DNA of 23,231 nt, from the NCBI GenBank assembly GCA_017882205.1, contig JADGPY010000059.1:1-23231 (forward strand), written 5' to 3'. The notes beneath the pieces were generated by a model that worked only from the letters and a program-made list of their open reading frames with translations, searched no databases and was not told the origin of the DNA. Positions 15,355-23,231 of the stretch are shown here, piece by piece. Both the position numbers and the translations under genes were made by a program. The DNA is from Chitinophagaceae bacterium. GTDB lineage: Bacteria; Bacteroidota; Bacteroidia; Chitinophagales; Chitinophagaceae. Numbering within the stretch: position 1 is the stretch's first letter; the number at the start of each line of letters is the position of its first letter.

Positions 15355-16236
15355 TTATCCTTGCAGTGCTGCAGCACCGCTAACAATTTCTGTCAATTCG
15401 GTTGTAATAGCAGCCTGCCTGGCCCTGTTATAGCTAATCTTCAAACTCTTCAATAGTTCATTGGCATTTTCTGTAGCCTTGTCCATAGCAGTCATCCTTG
15501 CCCCATGCTCACTTGCATTTGCGTCTAATACTGCTTTATAAAGTTGTGTATTAAGAATTTTGGGCATCAGTTCTGCAATAAGAACTTCTATATCAGGCTC
15601 AAAAATGAAATCTGCCTGCACCTGTCCTTTGATATTTTCAGTTTTTGCTACAGGTAAAAACTGTTCTGCAACAAATCGTTGCGTACCAGCATTTTTAAAT
15701 TCACTATACACAAGCTCCACGGCATCCACTTTTCCAGAAGCAAATGCCTCCATGGCAAATTTAGCAGCTGCCTGTACTCTCTCAAATCTCAGATCTGTAA
15801 AAATATTCCAGAACTGATCAACCACTTTAAAATTGTTCTTGGAAAAATGCTCATATCCCTTTTTCCCTATTGGCAAAAGTTCGGCTCCCCCTTTTGCATT
15901 CTGTGCACTATACTTTTCCCTGATCACTTGTTTGGCAAGTTTGATAAGGTTACTATTGTATCCGCCACATAACCCGCGATCACTGGTAACTACAATTACC
16001 AGGACTTTCTCAATGGGTCTCACTGCCGCAAGAGACATGTCGATATCTCCTTCGGCATTGCTGACAATATTGCTTAGCATCTCCTTGAGCTTGCGGGCAT
16101 ATGGCCGCATCTGGATGATAGCATCCTGGGCACGTCTCAGCTTTGCTGCACTAACCATTTTCATGGCTTTGGTGATCTGCTGAGTACTTTGAACGCTTTT
16201 AATCCGGTTCCGAACCTCTTTTAATGCTCCACTCAT
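15355..16236 (-). CDS. atpG: ATP synthase F1 gamma subunit
   Basis: A 293-residue gamma subunit, the rotating central stalk of F1Fo ATP synthase, peripheral on the inner face of the cytoplasmic membrane. The N-terminal helix reads RNRIKSVQSTQQITKAMKMV and the C-terminal helix has YNRARQAAITTELTEIVSGA, the two coiled-coil arms that turn inside the alpha3beta3 ring. The VVTSDRGLCGGYNSN segment marks the Rossmann-like middle domain. Length is normal and no key part is missing. Unusually, atpA does not lie immediately upstream; a terminator and then an AraC-type gene do. A TAACTTTG box 38 bp before the start may be its own promoter. scpB follows after 61 bp. Confidence 0.97.
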   Translation of the reverse strand: MSGALKEVRNRIKSVQSTQQITKAMKMVSAAKLRRAQDAIIQMRPYARKLKEMLSNIVSNAEGDIDMSLAAVRPIEKVLVIVVTSDRGLCGGYNSNLIKLAKQVIREKYSAQNAKGGAELLPIGKKGYEHFSKNNFKVVDQFWNIFTDLRFERVQAAAKFAMEAFASGKVDAVELVYSEFKNAGTQRFVAEQFLPVAKTENIKGQVQADFIFEPDIEVLIAELMPKILNTQLYKAVLDANASEHGARMTAMDKATENANELLKSLKISYNRARQAAITTELTEIVSGAAALQG

Positions 16237-16273
16237 TAATTTCTATATTATTATTCTCAATTAGATTGGGCGG

Positions 16274-16281
16274 CAAAGTTA
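16274..16281 (-). promoter_or_regulatory. Candidate atpG promoter -7 box TAACTTTG
   Basis: On the minus strand the bases read TAACTTTG, a perfect match to the Bacteroidota -7 consensus TAnnTTTG. It lies about 38 bp upstream of the atpG ATG and just downstream of a terminator hairpin, so transcription starting here would give a leader of roughly 30 nt. No clear TTTG -33 element is seen at the expected distance, so confidence is moderate. Confidence 0.45.
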
Positions 16282-16296
16282 AGTTAATAGGGGAAT

Positions 16297-16321
16297 AAAA
16301 AAAAGCCTCACGATGAGGCTT
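16297..16321 (-). terminator. Rho-independent terminator between the AraC-type gene and atpG
   Basis: AAGCCTCA (16303-16310) and TGAGGCTT (16314-16321) form a perfect 8-bp stem around a 3-base loop. On the minus strand the stem runs straight into eight T residues, the classic intrinsic terminator. It should end leftward transcripts from the AraC-type gene and isolate atpG from upstream transcription. Confidence 0.85.
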
Positions 16322-16331
16322 GGATTTTAGT

Positions 16332-16362
16332 GGTTACAGAGGTAATTCGTTCCCTGGTAACC
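16332..16362. other. Imperfect hairpin in the 3' region of the AraC-type transcript
   Basis: GGTTAC (16332-16337) and GTAACC (16357-16362) form a 6-bp stem around a 19-base interior that can pair further only imperfectly. It lies between the AraC-type stop and the terminator. It is not a tRNA: there is no cloverleaf or CCA end. It may be a 3'UTR structure. Confidence 0.35.
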
Positions 16363-16498
16363 GTTGGTCTTTTGTTAGGATTTGGATATTGGTCTTTCAG
16401 GATATTGGCGGCTGAGAATACAAAGCTATTAGAAATAATAACATTTCGTTAACTGTATGGGCTATTGGAATGGCTGAATAGGGTGAAAATGCAGATCG

Positions 16499-17500
16499 TC
16501 AATCTACTTGCTGGTAGTCACGCGGTAACCTATTAAACTCCTTTTTAAAAGAGGTTGAAAAATTACTAAGGTTATGGTAACCAAGCAGGCAACCTACCTG
16601 GGAAACAGTATATTCTCCCGTATTTAATAATTCTTTGGCTTTATGCATCTTGTTTTTTTGGTAATATTCAAACAAACCCATGCCGAAGGCTTGTTTATAA
16701 ATCTTTTTTAACTTGCTTTCGCTCATTAACGCAAGGCGGGCTAACTTTTCAATTTTAGGAAAAACCTCTCCATAATTCTCTAACAACAATCCTTCAATTT
16801 TGAGTATACTTTCAAAATCCTTTGAGGAAATAGACAATGTTGAATCTATTATATCGCGTTTTAATACGCTTTCCAGAAATCCCTCCAATAAACGCATAAC
16901 CCTGGTGGTGATATAAAGCATTTGAATCTGTGATTCCTCGTGGTTGTTGAAAATATCATACAATATTTTCTGAGTCTTAGCTGTTAAAAGATCAATTAAG
17001 TAATTATTTTGTTTAAGCACAGAATAATTCTTCCCATTCTTATTTGCGATCTCTTTATTGATCCATTCCTCCGATAACTGAATGGTCAGTCCTTTTACTT
17101 CTGTGCCTTTTTTTAACACAAGCCTTTGCTTTACACGGCTATTGGTCATTACAACTGCTCTGTAAGTTTTGGCTTCACTTTCAATGATGTTATCGGATAC
17201 TTCAAAATGGATCTTATTAGCTGAAACAAACTGGTAGAAATATATAATTAAATTAAAATCGGCCGAGGGCTCCACTCTATGTTCAAAATCAGTATTCAAT
17301 TTATAATTAACTAACCGGTACGACAGTCCTTCTTCGATATTTCGAACTTTAGCATATCCATCAGCATAACTTTCAGGGTATTGAAGATGGTTATCCAAAG
17401 GCTCTACAAGAAGATGACTCGAAAAGCTTTTTAACCAATTAGTTAAACCAGGTTGGTAGGTGTAGCGCAAAAAATTACTATTCTCCTTATCAGAGTTCAT
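16499..17500 (-). CDS. AraC family transcriptional regulator
   Basis: A 333-residue regulator. The last 85 or so residues form the double helix-turn-helix of the AraC/XylS family: a first helix pair around KLARLALMSESKLKKIYKQ, the linker with MHKAKELL, and the conserved second unit VSQVGCLLGYHNLSNFSTSF followed by FNRLPRDY. The first 240 or so residues are beta-rich at the start and helical later, with no recognised ligand-binding signature, so the inducer is unknown. It is cytoplasmic, binds DNA and most likely activates transcription. It starts 100 bp downstream of the outer-membrane-protein stop on the same strand, making that gene a plausible target, though the sequence alone cannot show this. 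A terminator follows at 16297-16321. Confidence 0.92.
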   Translation of the reverse strand: MNSDKENSNFLRYTYQPGLTNWLKSFSSHLLVEPLDNHLQYPESYADGYAKVRNIEEGLSYRLVNYKLNTDFEHRVEPSADFNLIIYFYQFVSANKIHFEVSDNIIESEAKTYRAVVMTNSRVKQRLVLKKGTEVKGLTIQLSEEWINKEIANKNGKNYSVLKQNNYLIDLLTAKTQKILYDIFNNHEESQIQMLYITTRVMRLLEGFLESVLKRDIIDSTLSISSKDFESILKIEGLLLENYGEVFPKIEKLARLALMSESKLKKIYKQAFGMGLFEYYQKNKMHKAKELLNTGEYTVSQVGCLLGYHNLSNFSTSFKKEFNRLPRDYQQVD

Positions 17501-17534
17501 GCCATTAGGTGTTTGATATAAGATACTTTTCGGT

Positions 17535-17562
17535 CAGGTATGGTTGCATATGCAAAAACCTG
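17535..17562. promoter_or_regulatory. Candidate operator: imperfect palindrome upstream of the AraC-type gene
   Basis: A perfect 12-bp palindrome TTGCATATGCAA (17544-17555) is flanked by CAGGT (17535-17539) and ACCTG (17558-17562), giving an extended inverted repeat with a 2-base offset. It lies in the 100-bp gap between the outer-membrane-protein stop and the AraC-type start, about 35 bp upstream of the latter. It may be an autoregulatory site. A weak terminator is the alternative, but no T-run follows. Confidence 0.4.
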
Positions 17563-17600
17563 CCCATAGCGTATTAAACGTGAAAAATAAATGTTAAAGG

Positions 17601-20423
17601 TTAGCCACCGCTTCGCATTTGCATCATGTTAGCGTTCATCTTTGGTTGAGGTTGCTTTCCTTTGAACTTTTGTAAGCGATAGGTAAAGCTTAACATGAAG
17701 TAACGATTAAGCCTGTTCGTCCGGGTATCAGTTATAGCATAAGAGGTGACGCTTCGGTTGATATTTGTATTTTGGTTAAAAAGATCAAATCCCTGGAACT
17801 TTATGATGCCATTTTTCTTTTTAAACAACTGTTTCTCAATGGATGCATTCAAAATTGCAGGATTGACACCCACATTTCCTGTGAGTCCATTATTGATGGT
17901 ATAATCGAAATCGTATTTCAATACCCAGTTTTTAGGTATATCAATATTTATATTGCTGCTGAATGTCCATGAATCATAGCTGCTATTTTGAAGATTACTT
18001 TGTGCCTTCACTGAGCTGTACCGGTTAGAATTCACACTATAATTAGCGCCAACACCAAACTCCAGCCATTCTTTATGGTTCCATTCAAAATTAAAGCCCT
18101 GGCTTACCACCCAATTGTTACCAACGCTTTCCGACGAATCAAAAAGATTAATGTTGTGATTATAATTAACATTTCCATTTAAGCTTAGTACATAACGGCG
18201 GTTCTTATATGGCCTGGAATAACTGTAAAACCCGTTCAGGTTATAATATCCATTAACATTCTCCGGCGTGGTAAGTTGAGATCCTGCACTATCAAGCTTT
18301 GTTACTTTATTGACAATTTGATTTTGAATCATACTCATGGAAAAATTGGTGAAGATCACCTTACCTGTAATAAAGTTGAAATTATTGAAAAACATATTGA
18401 TGTTATGATTGATCGAAGGCTTCAGGTTTGGATTACCTCTTGAAAAATAGGGAGCATTAGTTGGATCCAATACATCCTGCAACTGGCTGAAACCTGGTTG
18501 TTGTGCACTTCCGCTATAGTTGATGTTAAATGATTTTGTCTTGGTGAAATTATATGCAAACCTTGCCAGGGGAAAAATATTAACCCTTTGTATCGGACGG
18601 TAAGCACTGTCTTTTGATAGTGAGAATCCTCTAAGATCAACAGGTTGCATACTAAGTCCAATCGTATAATTATACTTCTTTTGTGTAGTTCTAACGGAAA
18701 CGTTTAAACGATCATTGTAATAATTATTTTCATAATCATTACTGAGGATTGGATTATAAGTCTGGGCGCCGGTCACAGGATCAACATTGTAATCCTGTTT
18801 ATTATTTCTTGTATATGAAAAATTGTGAGACGCCACAAAGTCAAGTGATCTTATTTTCGACAAAGGCTCTGAGTAAGTCATCCTGATGCCGGAATTATGA
18901 TTGTTATTGTCCTGGGCATTATATAAATAGGTACTCACTGATCCAACTGGTATGATATATTTATTCGTATTACTTCTTGAATCCTGGTTAGAAGTATTCT
19001 CAGATGTACCTCCGCTAATACTCATAGAAAAATTCCTTCCTCTTTTTCGGAATCTGTGGTTGAATAGGATCGTACCGCTAAGGTTTGGGCTGTAGGATTT
19101 TGTAAGGCTATTATTATAGCCATCACTGGATTTAATGTTGTTTCCAATGAAATCAAAAATAGTATTGTTAGTGCTATTGCTTGCATTATAAGAAATACTC
19201 GGACTGATCTTTAAATAATTAAAAGAATCAAGGTTATCTTCAAGATTGAAAAATAATCGATGGTTTTCGCTGAGGTTAGCAAAATCTGAATTCTGATCGT
19301 TGAGAAGATTTGTATTGGAGTTTTGTTGAGATACAATCTTGTAGCCCGCATTATTCCGATGGGTATAACTATAGCTTCCGTACACACTTATTTTTTTACT
19401 CCACTGGTCACGATAATTCATGCCAATTGAATTTGTGGTCGTAATGCCATCATTGGAGGTACCATTTTGAAAAAATCCCTGGTCTCCATTATTTAGTGCA
19501 TTAACAATGGATCCTGCTCCACCCATATCATTAACTATTCCCTGGCCCATCTTGATCATGCTACCCATTCCTTTAGCTCCACTTGCACCTCCAAAGTTGA
19601 ACAAGGATTGATTGGTATTATTTGAACTGCTGAAAAGAGAGATCTGTTGGTTGTTATTAAAATAGTTTCCATTAAAGGAAGCCTGGTATCTGTCCTGGTC
19701 GCCAATTCCTGCAGTAGCTCTTCCAAAATATCCCTGGTTCTTATCTTTCTTTAGTTGCAGGTTGATCACTTTCTCAGGATCTCCCTCTTTGATTCCAGAA
19801 ACAGTTGCCTGGTCTCCATAGTCATCAATTACCTGCACTTTGTCCACAATATTTGCCGGTAATTCACGGGTAGCTGTTTTTGGATCACTTCCAAAAAAAT
19901 CTTTCCCATTAACCTTCACTTTTGTCACATTCTTTCCCTGGGCAGTGATATTACCATCTTTATCAACTGTTACACCTGGTAGTTTTTTAAGAAGGTCTTC
20001 AACCACGGCATTCTCCTTTACTTTAAAGGCATCAGCCCTATATTCTATCGTATCCTCCTTTATAGTGATGGGTGCCGATTCAACAAGCACCTCTCCCAGA
20101 ACTATAGGACTGCTGGCTAAAATTATATTGCCCAGGTTTATTGCTTTCTGAGGCTGGCTATTCGGGATGTACTTGGCTACCGGCTTATAACCTACATTGG
20201 TTATGAGAATTGAAAATGCAGAAGCTGGAACTCTTTCGAAGCTGAATTCTCCCTTCTCGTTCGCTAAAACGTAAGCAGTATCATGTATTGCAGATTTTAC
20301 TATTAATCCCACTACCGCACGATCCAATGGCTTGTTGGTTGCCGAATCTACCACTATCCCTTTTACCTGGGCTTGTAACTGAAAACCGGTGAGAAGAAGA
20401 AGAATTGATAGAATTTTTCTCAT
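17601..20423 (-). CDS. Outer-membrane beta-barrel protein with CarboxypepD-reg and TonB-plug domains
   Basis: A 940-residue protein. A signal peptide covers residues 1-18, with cleavage after QAQ likely. Residues 20-100 form a CarboxypepD_reg-like Ig domain (VKGIVVDSATNKPLDRAVVG and GEFSFERVPA). Residues 110-225 form the TonB plug, with VEDLLKKLPGVTVDKDGNI, KVNGKDFFGSDP and LPANIVDKVQVIDDYGD. The remainder is an outer-membrane barrel of the type-B family, rich in Asn, Ser and Tyr, with a Gly/Met-rich loop near 275-305. The last strand reads FMLSFTYRLQKF and is followed by a 20-residue Met-rich tail. No SusD-like partner is adjacent, so glycan uptake is not implied; the transported substrate is unknown. 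An AraC-type regulator lies 100 bp downstream and secA is divergent upstream. Confidence 0.92.
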   Translation of the reverse strand: MRKILSILLLLTGFQLQAQVKGIVVDSATNKPLDRAVVGLIVKSAIHDTAYVLANEKGEFSFERVPASAFSILITNVGYKPVAKYIPNSQPQKAINLGNIILASSPIVLGEVLVESAPITIKEDTIEYRADAFKVKENAVVEDLLKKLPGVTVDKDGNITAQGKNVTKVKVNGKDFFGSDPKTATRELPANIVDKVQVIDDYGDQATVSGIKEGDPEKVINLQLKKDKNQGYFGRATAGIGDQDRYQASFNGNYFNNNQQISLFSSSNNTNQSLFNFGGASGAKGMGSMIKMGQGIVNDMGGAGSIVNALNNGDQGFFQNGTSNDGITTTNSIGMNYRDQWSKKISVYGSYSYTHRNNAGYKIVSQQNSNTNLLNDQNSDFANLSENHRLFFNLEDNLDSFNYLKISPSISYNASNSTNNTIFDFIGNNIKSSDGYNNSLTKSYSPNLSGTILFNHRFRKRGRNFSMSISGGTSENTSNQDSRSNTNKYIIPVGSVSTYLYNAQDNNNHNSGIRMTYSEPLSKIRSLDFVASHNFSYTRNNKQDYNVDPVTGAQTYNPILSNDYENNYYNDRLNVSVRTTQKKYNYTIGLSMQPVDLRGFSLSKDSAYRPIQRVNIFPLARFAYNFTKTKSFNINYSGSAQQPGFSQLQDVLDPTNAPYFSRGNPNLKPSINHNINMFFNNFNFITGKVIFTNFSMSMIQNQIVNKVTKLDSAGSQLTTPENVNGYYNLNGFYSYSRPYKNRRYVLSLNGNVNYNHNINLFDSSESVGNNWVVSQGFNFEWNHKEWLEFGVGANYSVNSNRYSSVKAQSNLQNSSYDSWTFSSNINIDIPKNWVLKYDFDYTINNGLTGNVGVNPAILNASIEKQLFKKKNGIIKFQGFDLFNQNTNINRSVTSYAITDTRTNRLNRYFMLSFTYRLQKFKGKQPQPKMNANMMQMRSGG

Positions 20424-20617
20424 AAGGCCGTTTGAAATACGAAGAGATTCGTCATAAAAATAGGTGTTATATTTAATTTCGACAAAAAAACCACATAGTC
20501 ACACATTTCTTATCTTTGACACCCTGTCAAATTGACCCTATATAAAGTTCTGCATCATATTTGACAGCCAATATTCTTTATTGAAATAATAATTGAAAAT
20601 ACATTAACACCCTATAT
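20424..20617. promoter_or_regulatory. Divergent promoter region between the OMP gene and secA
   Basis: This 194-bp AT-rich spacer must hold promoters for both genes. A perfect TAnnTTTG box, TATCTTTG, sits at 20511-20518 facing secA, about 100 bp before its ATG. A sigma-70-like pair, TTGACA (20561-20566) and AATAAT (20585-20590, 18-bp spacing), is also present, but may be fortuitous in this phylum. No clear box was found for the OMP gene. Confidence 0.55.
20515..20531. promoter_or_regulatory. Candidate operator: TTTGACA-N3-TGTCAAA palindrome
   Basis: TTTGACA (20515-20521) and TGTCAAA (20525-20531) are perfect 7-bp inverted half-sites around CCC. A third half-site, TTTGACA, lies at 20560-20566. 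The palindrome overlaps the TATCTTTG promoter box facing secA, where a bound dimer would block RNA polymerase. No known regulator is assigned to this motif. Confidence 0.5.
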
Positions 20618-23231
20618 ATGGCAGGTTTAATTTCGAAATTGTTTGGTGGTAATAAAAGTGAAAAAGATGTAAAAGTGATCACTCCATACGTGGGGAAAAT
20701 CAATGCCTTTTTCGAACAATACACATCATTAACCAATGATCAGCTTCGGGCTAAAACCACTGAGTTTAAAAAACGTATCCAGGATCATCTCTCTGATATA
20801 GACGCCGGCATTGCCTCCAAAAAACTGGAAGCGGATGCATTGTCATCAATTGATATTACAGGCCGGGACCAAATTTACCAGGAAGTGGATGCTATGCAGA
20901 AGGACCGGGATAAGGAAATTGAAACCATCTTACTCGATATATTGCCTGAAGCTTTTGCAGTAGTGAAGGAAACCGCAAGGCGCTTCAAGGAAAATACAGA
21001 ACTCGTAGCAACTGCAACTGACCTGGACAGGGAACTGAGTGTGAGCAAAAATTACATCCGCATTGAAAATAATGAGGCTATCTATAAAAATTCATGGACG
21101 GCGGCAGGAGGTGATGTGACCTGGAACATGATTCATTATGATGTTCAATTAATAGGTGGTGTTGTGCTTCACCAGGGAAAGATTGCCGAGATGGCGACTG
21201 GTGAAGGTAAAACCCTGGTCTCCACACTACCCGCATATTTGAATGCTCTTGCCGGTGAAGGGGTGCATATTGTAACAGTCAACGATTACCTCGCCCGTCG
21301 TGATAGTGAGTGGAATGGTACATTATTCGAATGGCTCGGGCTTAAAGTAGATTGTATCGATAAGCATGAACCGAATAGCGATGAACGTCGTGATGCCTAT
21401 AACAGTGATATTGTTTATGGAACTAATAATGAATTTGGCTTCGATTATTTGAGAGATAATATGGTTCATTCGCCGGATGAAATGGTGCAGCGTAAACATC
21501 ACTTCGCCATGGTGGATGAGGTGGATAGCGTATTGATCGACGATGCCAGAACACCATTGATCATTTCAGGGCCGGTACCCAGGGGGGATGAACAGCAGTT
21601 TCATTTGTTAAAGCCACGGATAGAAAAAATTGTTGAGGTTCAGAGAAAAGTTGTTAATACTTTCCTGATCGAAGCGAAGAAGAAAATAGCTGAGGGCAAT
21701 GATGATCCAAAGGATGGAGGTCTTGCCCTAATGAGAGCCTGGCGTGGATTACCAAAGAATAGCGCGCTCATAAAATTTCTGAGCGAGCCGGGGATCAAAG
21801 TGAAACTCCAGAAGACTGAAAATTATTACCTCGCCGACCAGCAAAAAAAAATGAATGAAGTTGACAATGAATTATTCTTTCATATTGATGAAAAAAATAA
21901 CCAGGTAGAGTTGACTGACAAAGGGATTAATCTTATTACCAAATCAGGTGAGGATCCCGAATTCTTTATACTTCCTGACATCGGGGTTAAGCTTTCAGAA
22001 ATTGAGAAAGATAATTTAAGTGTTGATGAAAAATTACATCAGAAAGAAGTATTGCTGAATGATTATTCTATCAAAGCTGATAGGATCCATACAGTACAGC
22101 AGTTGTTAAAGGCGTATACACTCTTCGACATAGATGTTGAATATGTGGTGATGGAAGGAGAGGTGAAAATTGTTGATGAGCAAACAGGACGTATTCTTGA
22201 TGGCAGAAGATATTCTGATGGCTTGCACCAGGCAATAGAAGCGAAAGAAAATGTTAAGATAGAAGCTGCCACACAAACATATGCCACTATCACTCTGCAG
22301 AATTATTTCAGGATGTATCACAAGCTGGCAGGTATGACCGGTACAGCAGAAACTGAAGCAGCCGAACTTTGGGATATTTATAAGCTTGATGTAGTTACCA
22401 TCCCAACCAACTTGCCGGTAACAAGAAAAGATACCCAGGACCTTGTCTATAAAACGAAGCGGGAGAAATATAAAGCCGTAATTGAGGAGATTGAGAAAAT
22501 GCGCAATGAAGGGAGGCCAATCCTGGTAGGTACAACCTCTGTAGAGGTAAGTGAGTTACTTAGCAGGATGCTGAAACAAAAAACAATTCCCCATAATGTA
22601 TTGAATGCAAAACAACATGCCAGGGAAGCACAGGTAGTTGCTGAGGCAGGTTTTACCTCCGCAGTTACCATTGCAACCAATATGGCTGGTCGGGGTACTG
22701 ATATCAAACTTGGGACTGGAGTGAAAGAAGCTGGTGGACTTGCTATCCTCGGTACAGAACGACACGAAAGCAGAAGGGTTGACAGGCAGTTACGCGGACG
22801 TGCAGGAAGGCAGGGTGATCCGGGTACTTCACAATTTTTTGTTTCTCTTGAAGATGACCTGATGCGTATGTTTGGAAGTGAACGCATTGCTTCCCTGATG
22901 GATAGGATGGGATATAAAGAAGGAGAAGTGATCCAGCACAGCATGATCTCAAAAAGTATCGAGCGCGCTCAGAAAAAAGTAGAAGAAAATAATTTCGGTA
23001 TAAGAAAAAGATTGCTCGAATATGATGACGTGATGAATAAACAACGCACTGTCATCTATGGCAAACGTAACCATGCATTGTTTGGAGAAAGGCTTGCATT
23101 AGACCTCGACAATGCATTCTATTCTGTTGCAGAAGGGCTCATCAATTCGTTCAAAGAAATGAATGATCATGAGGGATTCAAACTGGCAGCCATTCTGAAC
23201 TTTGGCATTGATACAACCATCACTGCTGAAG
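20618..23231 (+). CDS. secA: Preprotein translocase ATPase SecA, C-terminus cut by window edge
   Basis: The ATG at 20618 opens a frame running to the right edge: 871 residues visible of a family that is usually about 1000-1150 long in Bacteroidota. SecA is the cytoplasmic motor that binds SecYEG and drives unfolded preproteins across the inner membrane by ATP hydrolysis. MATGEGKT (192-199) is the Walker A motif and VDEVDSVLIDDARTPLIISG (from 299) carries the DEAD-type Walker B. TNMAGRGTDIKLG and GTERHESRRVDRQLRGRAGRQGDPG are the NBD2 motifs with the arginine finger. The helical-wing region begins near FGSERIASLMDRM. An enlarged insert after SGPVPRGDEQ, relative to E. coli SecA, is typical of Bacteroidota. 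It is divergent from the OMP gene, whose product would be a Sec substrate. Confidence 0.97.
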   Translation, partial: MAGLISKLFGGNKSEKDVKVITPYVGKINAFFEQYTSLTNDQLRAKTTEFKKRIQDHLSDIDAGIASKKLEADALSSIDITGRDQIYQEVDAMQKDRDKEIETILLDILPEAFAVVKETARRFKENTELVATATDLDRELSVSKNYIRIENNEAIYKNSWTAAGGDVTWNMIHYDVQLIGGVVLHQGKIAEMATGEGKTLVSTLPAYLNALAGEGVHIVTVNDYLARRDSEWNGTLFEWLGLKVDCIDKHEPNSDERRDAYNSDIVYGTNNEFGFDYLRDNMVHSPDEMVQRKHHFAMVDEVDSVLIDDARTPLIISGPVPRGDEQQFHLLKPRIEKIVEVQRKVVNTFLIEAKKKIAEGNDDPKDGGLALMRAWRGLPKNSALIKFLSEPGIKVKLQKTENYYLADQQKKMNEVDNELFFHIDEKNNQVELTDKGINLITKSGEDPEFFILPDIGVKLSEIEKDNLSVDEKLHQKEVLLNDYSIKADRIHTVQQLLKAYTLFDIDVEYVVMEGEVKIVDEQTGRILDGRRYSDGLHQAIEAKENVKIEAATQTYATITLQNYFRMYHKLAGMTGTAETEAAELWDIYKLDVVTIPTNLPVTRKDTQDLVYKTKREKYKAVIEEIEKMRNEGRPILVGTTSVEVSELLSRMLKQKTIPHNVLNAKQHAREAQVVAEAGFTSAVTIATNMAGRGTDIKLGTGVKEAGGLAILGTERHESRRVDRQLRGRAGRQGDPGTSQFFVSLEDDLMRMFGSERIASLMDRMGYKEGEVIQHSMISKSIERAQKKVEENNFGIRKRLLEYDDVMNKQRTVIYGKRNHALFGERLALDLDNAFYSVAEGLINSFKEMNDHEGFKLAAILNFGIDTTITAE

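Noticed and set aside
16332..16362. Hairpin considered as part of a tRNA.
   Set aside because: No acceptor, anticodon or T-arm arrangement can be drawn around it.
22063..22944. Overlapping minus-strand reading frames within secA.
   Set aside because: They are shadows of the well-supported SecA frame; their composition is Ser/Cys/Arg-rich without domains.

Overview
The window looks like a chromosomal segment from a member of the Bacteroidota, probably Chitinophagaceae or a close relative. This is inferred from protein style, not from a marker gene. The evidence is a CarboxypepD-reg plus TonB-plug outer-membrane barrel, a GldL-like small membrane protein, a Bacteroidota-type SecA with an enlarged insert, AT-rich spacers and TAnnTTTG-like promoter boxes. 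No rRNA, tRNA, CRISPR array, transposase or phage gene was recognised.

Region 1 (1-11348, all minus strand) is a tight run of five genes with gaps of 4, 35, 10 and 18 bp. In transcription order they are a giant alpha-2-macroglobulin-like lipoprotein with an intact CIEQ thioester motif, penicillin-binding protein 1C (pbpC), a DUF4442/hotdog thioesterase-like protein starting at GTG, a beta-CASP metallo-beta-lactamase-fold hydrolase, and a secreted penicillin-acylase-family Ntn hydrolase cut by the left window edge. The first two are the known A2M/PBP1C pair (protease trap plus peptidoglycan polymerase). The other three may be co-transcribed, but no shared pathway is established.

Region 2 (11349-13139) is the least understood part. 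It holds a minus-strand gene of a Bacteroidota family of unknown function (11470-12285), preceded by six tandem 10-bp units spaced at about one helical turn. Next comes roughly 520 bp with no convincing gene but several inverted and direct repeats, then a 65-residue two-helix membrane protein resembling the GldL/PorL N-terminus.

Region 3 (13171-16236, minus strand) is housekeeping: atpG, scpB and lysA in transcription order. atpG is not preceded by atpA. Just upstream of it are its own TAACTTTG promoter box and a strong terminator hairpin.

Region 4 (16499-23231) has an AraC-family regulator and a 940-residue TonB-plug outer-membrane protein on the minus strand. These are divergent from secA on the plus strand, which is cut by the right edge. 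The 194-bp divergent spacer carries a 7-3-7 palindrome (TTTGACA/TGTCAAA) plus a third copy of the half-site, placed as an operator would be.

The most promising undescribed material is the 11470-12941 region (unknown family, decamer array and structured gene-free stretch), followed by the five-gene envelope cluster and the secA/OMP operator.
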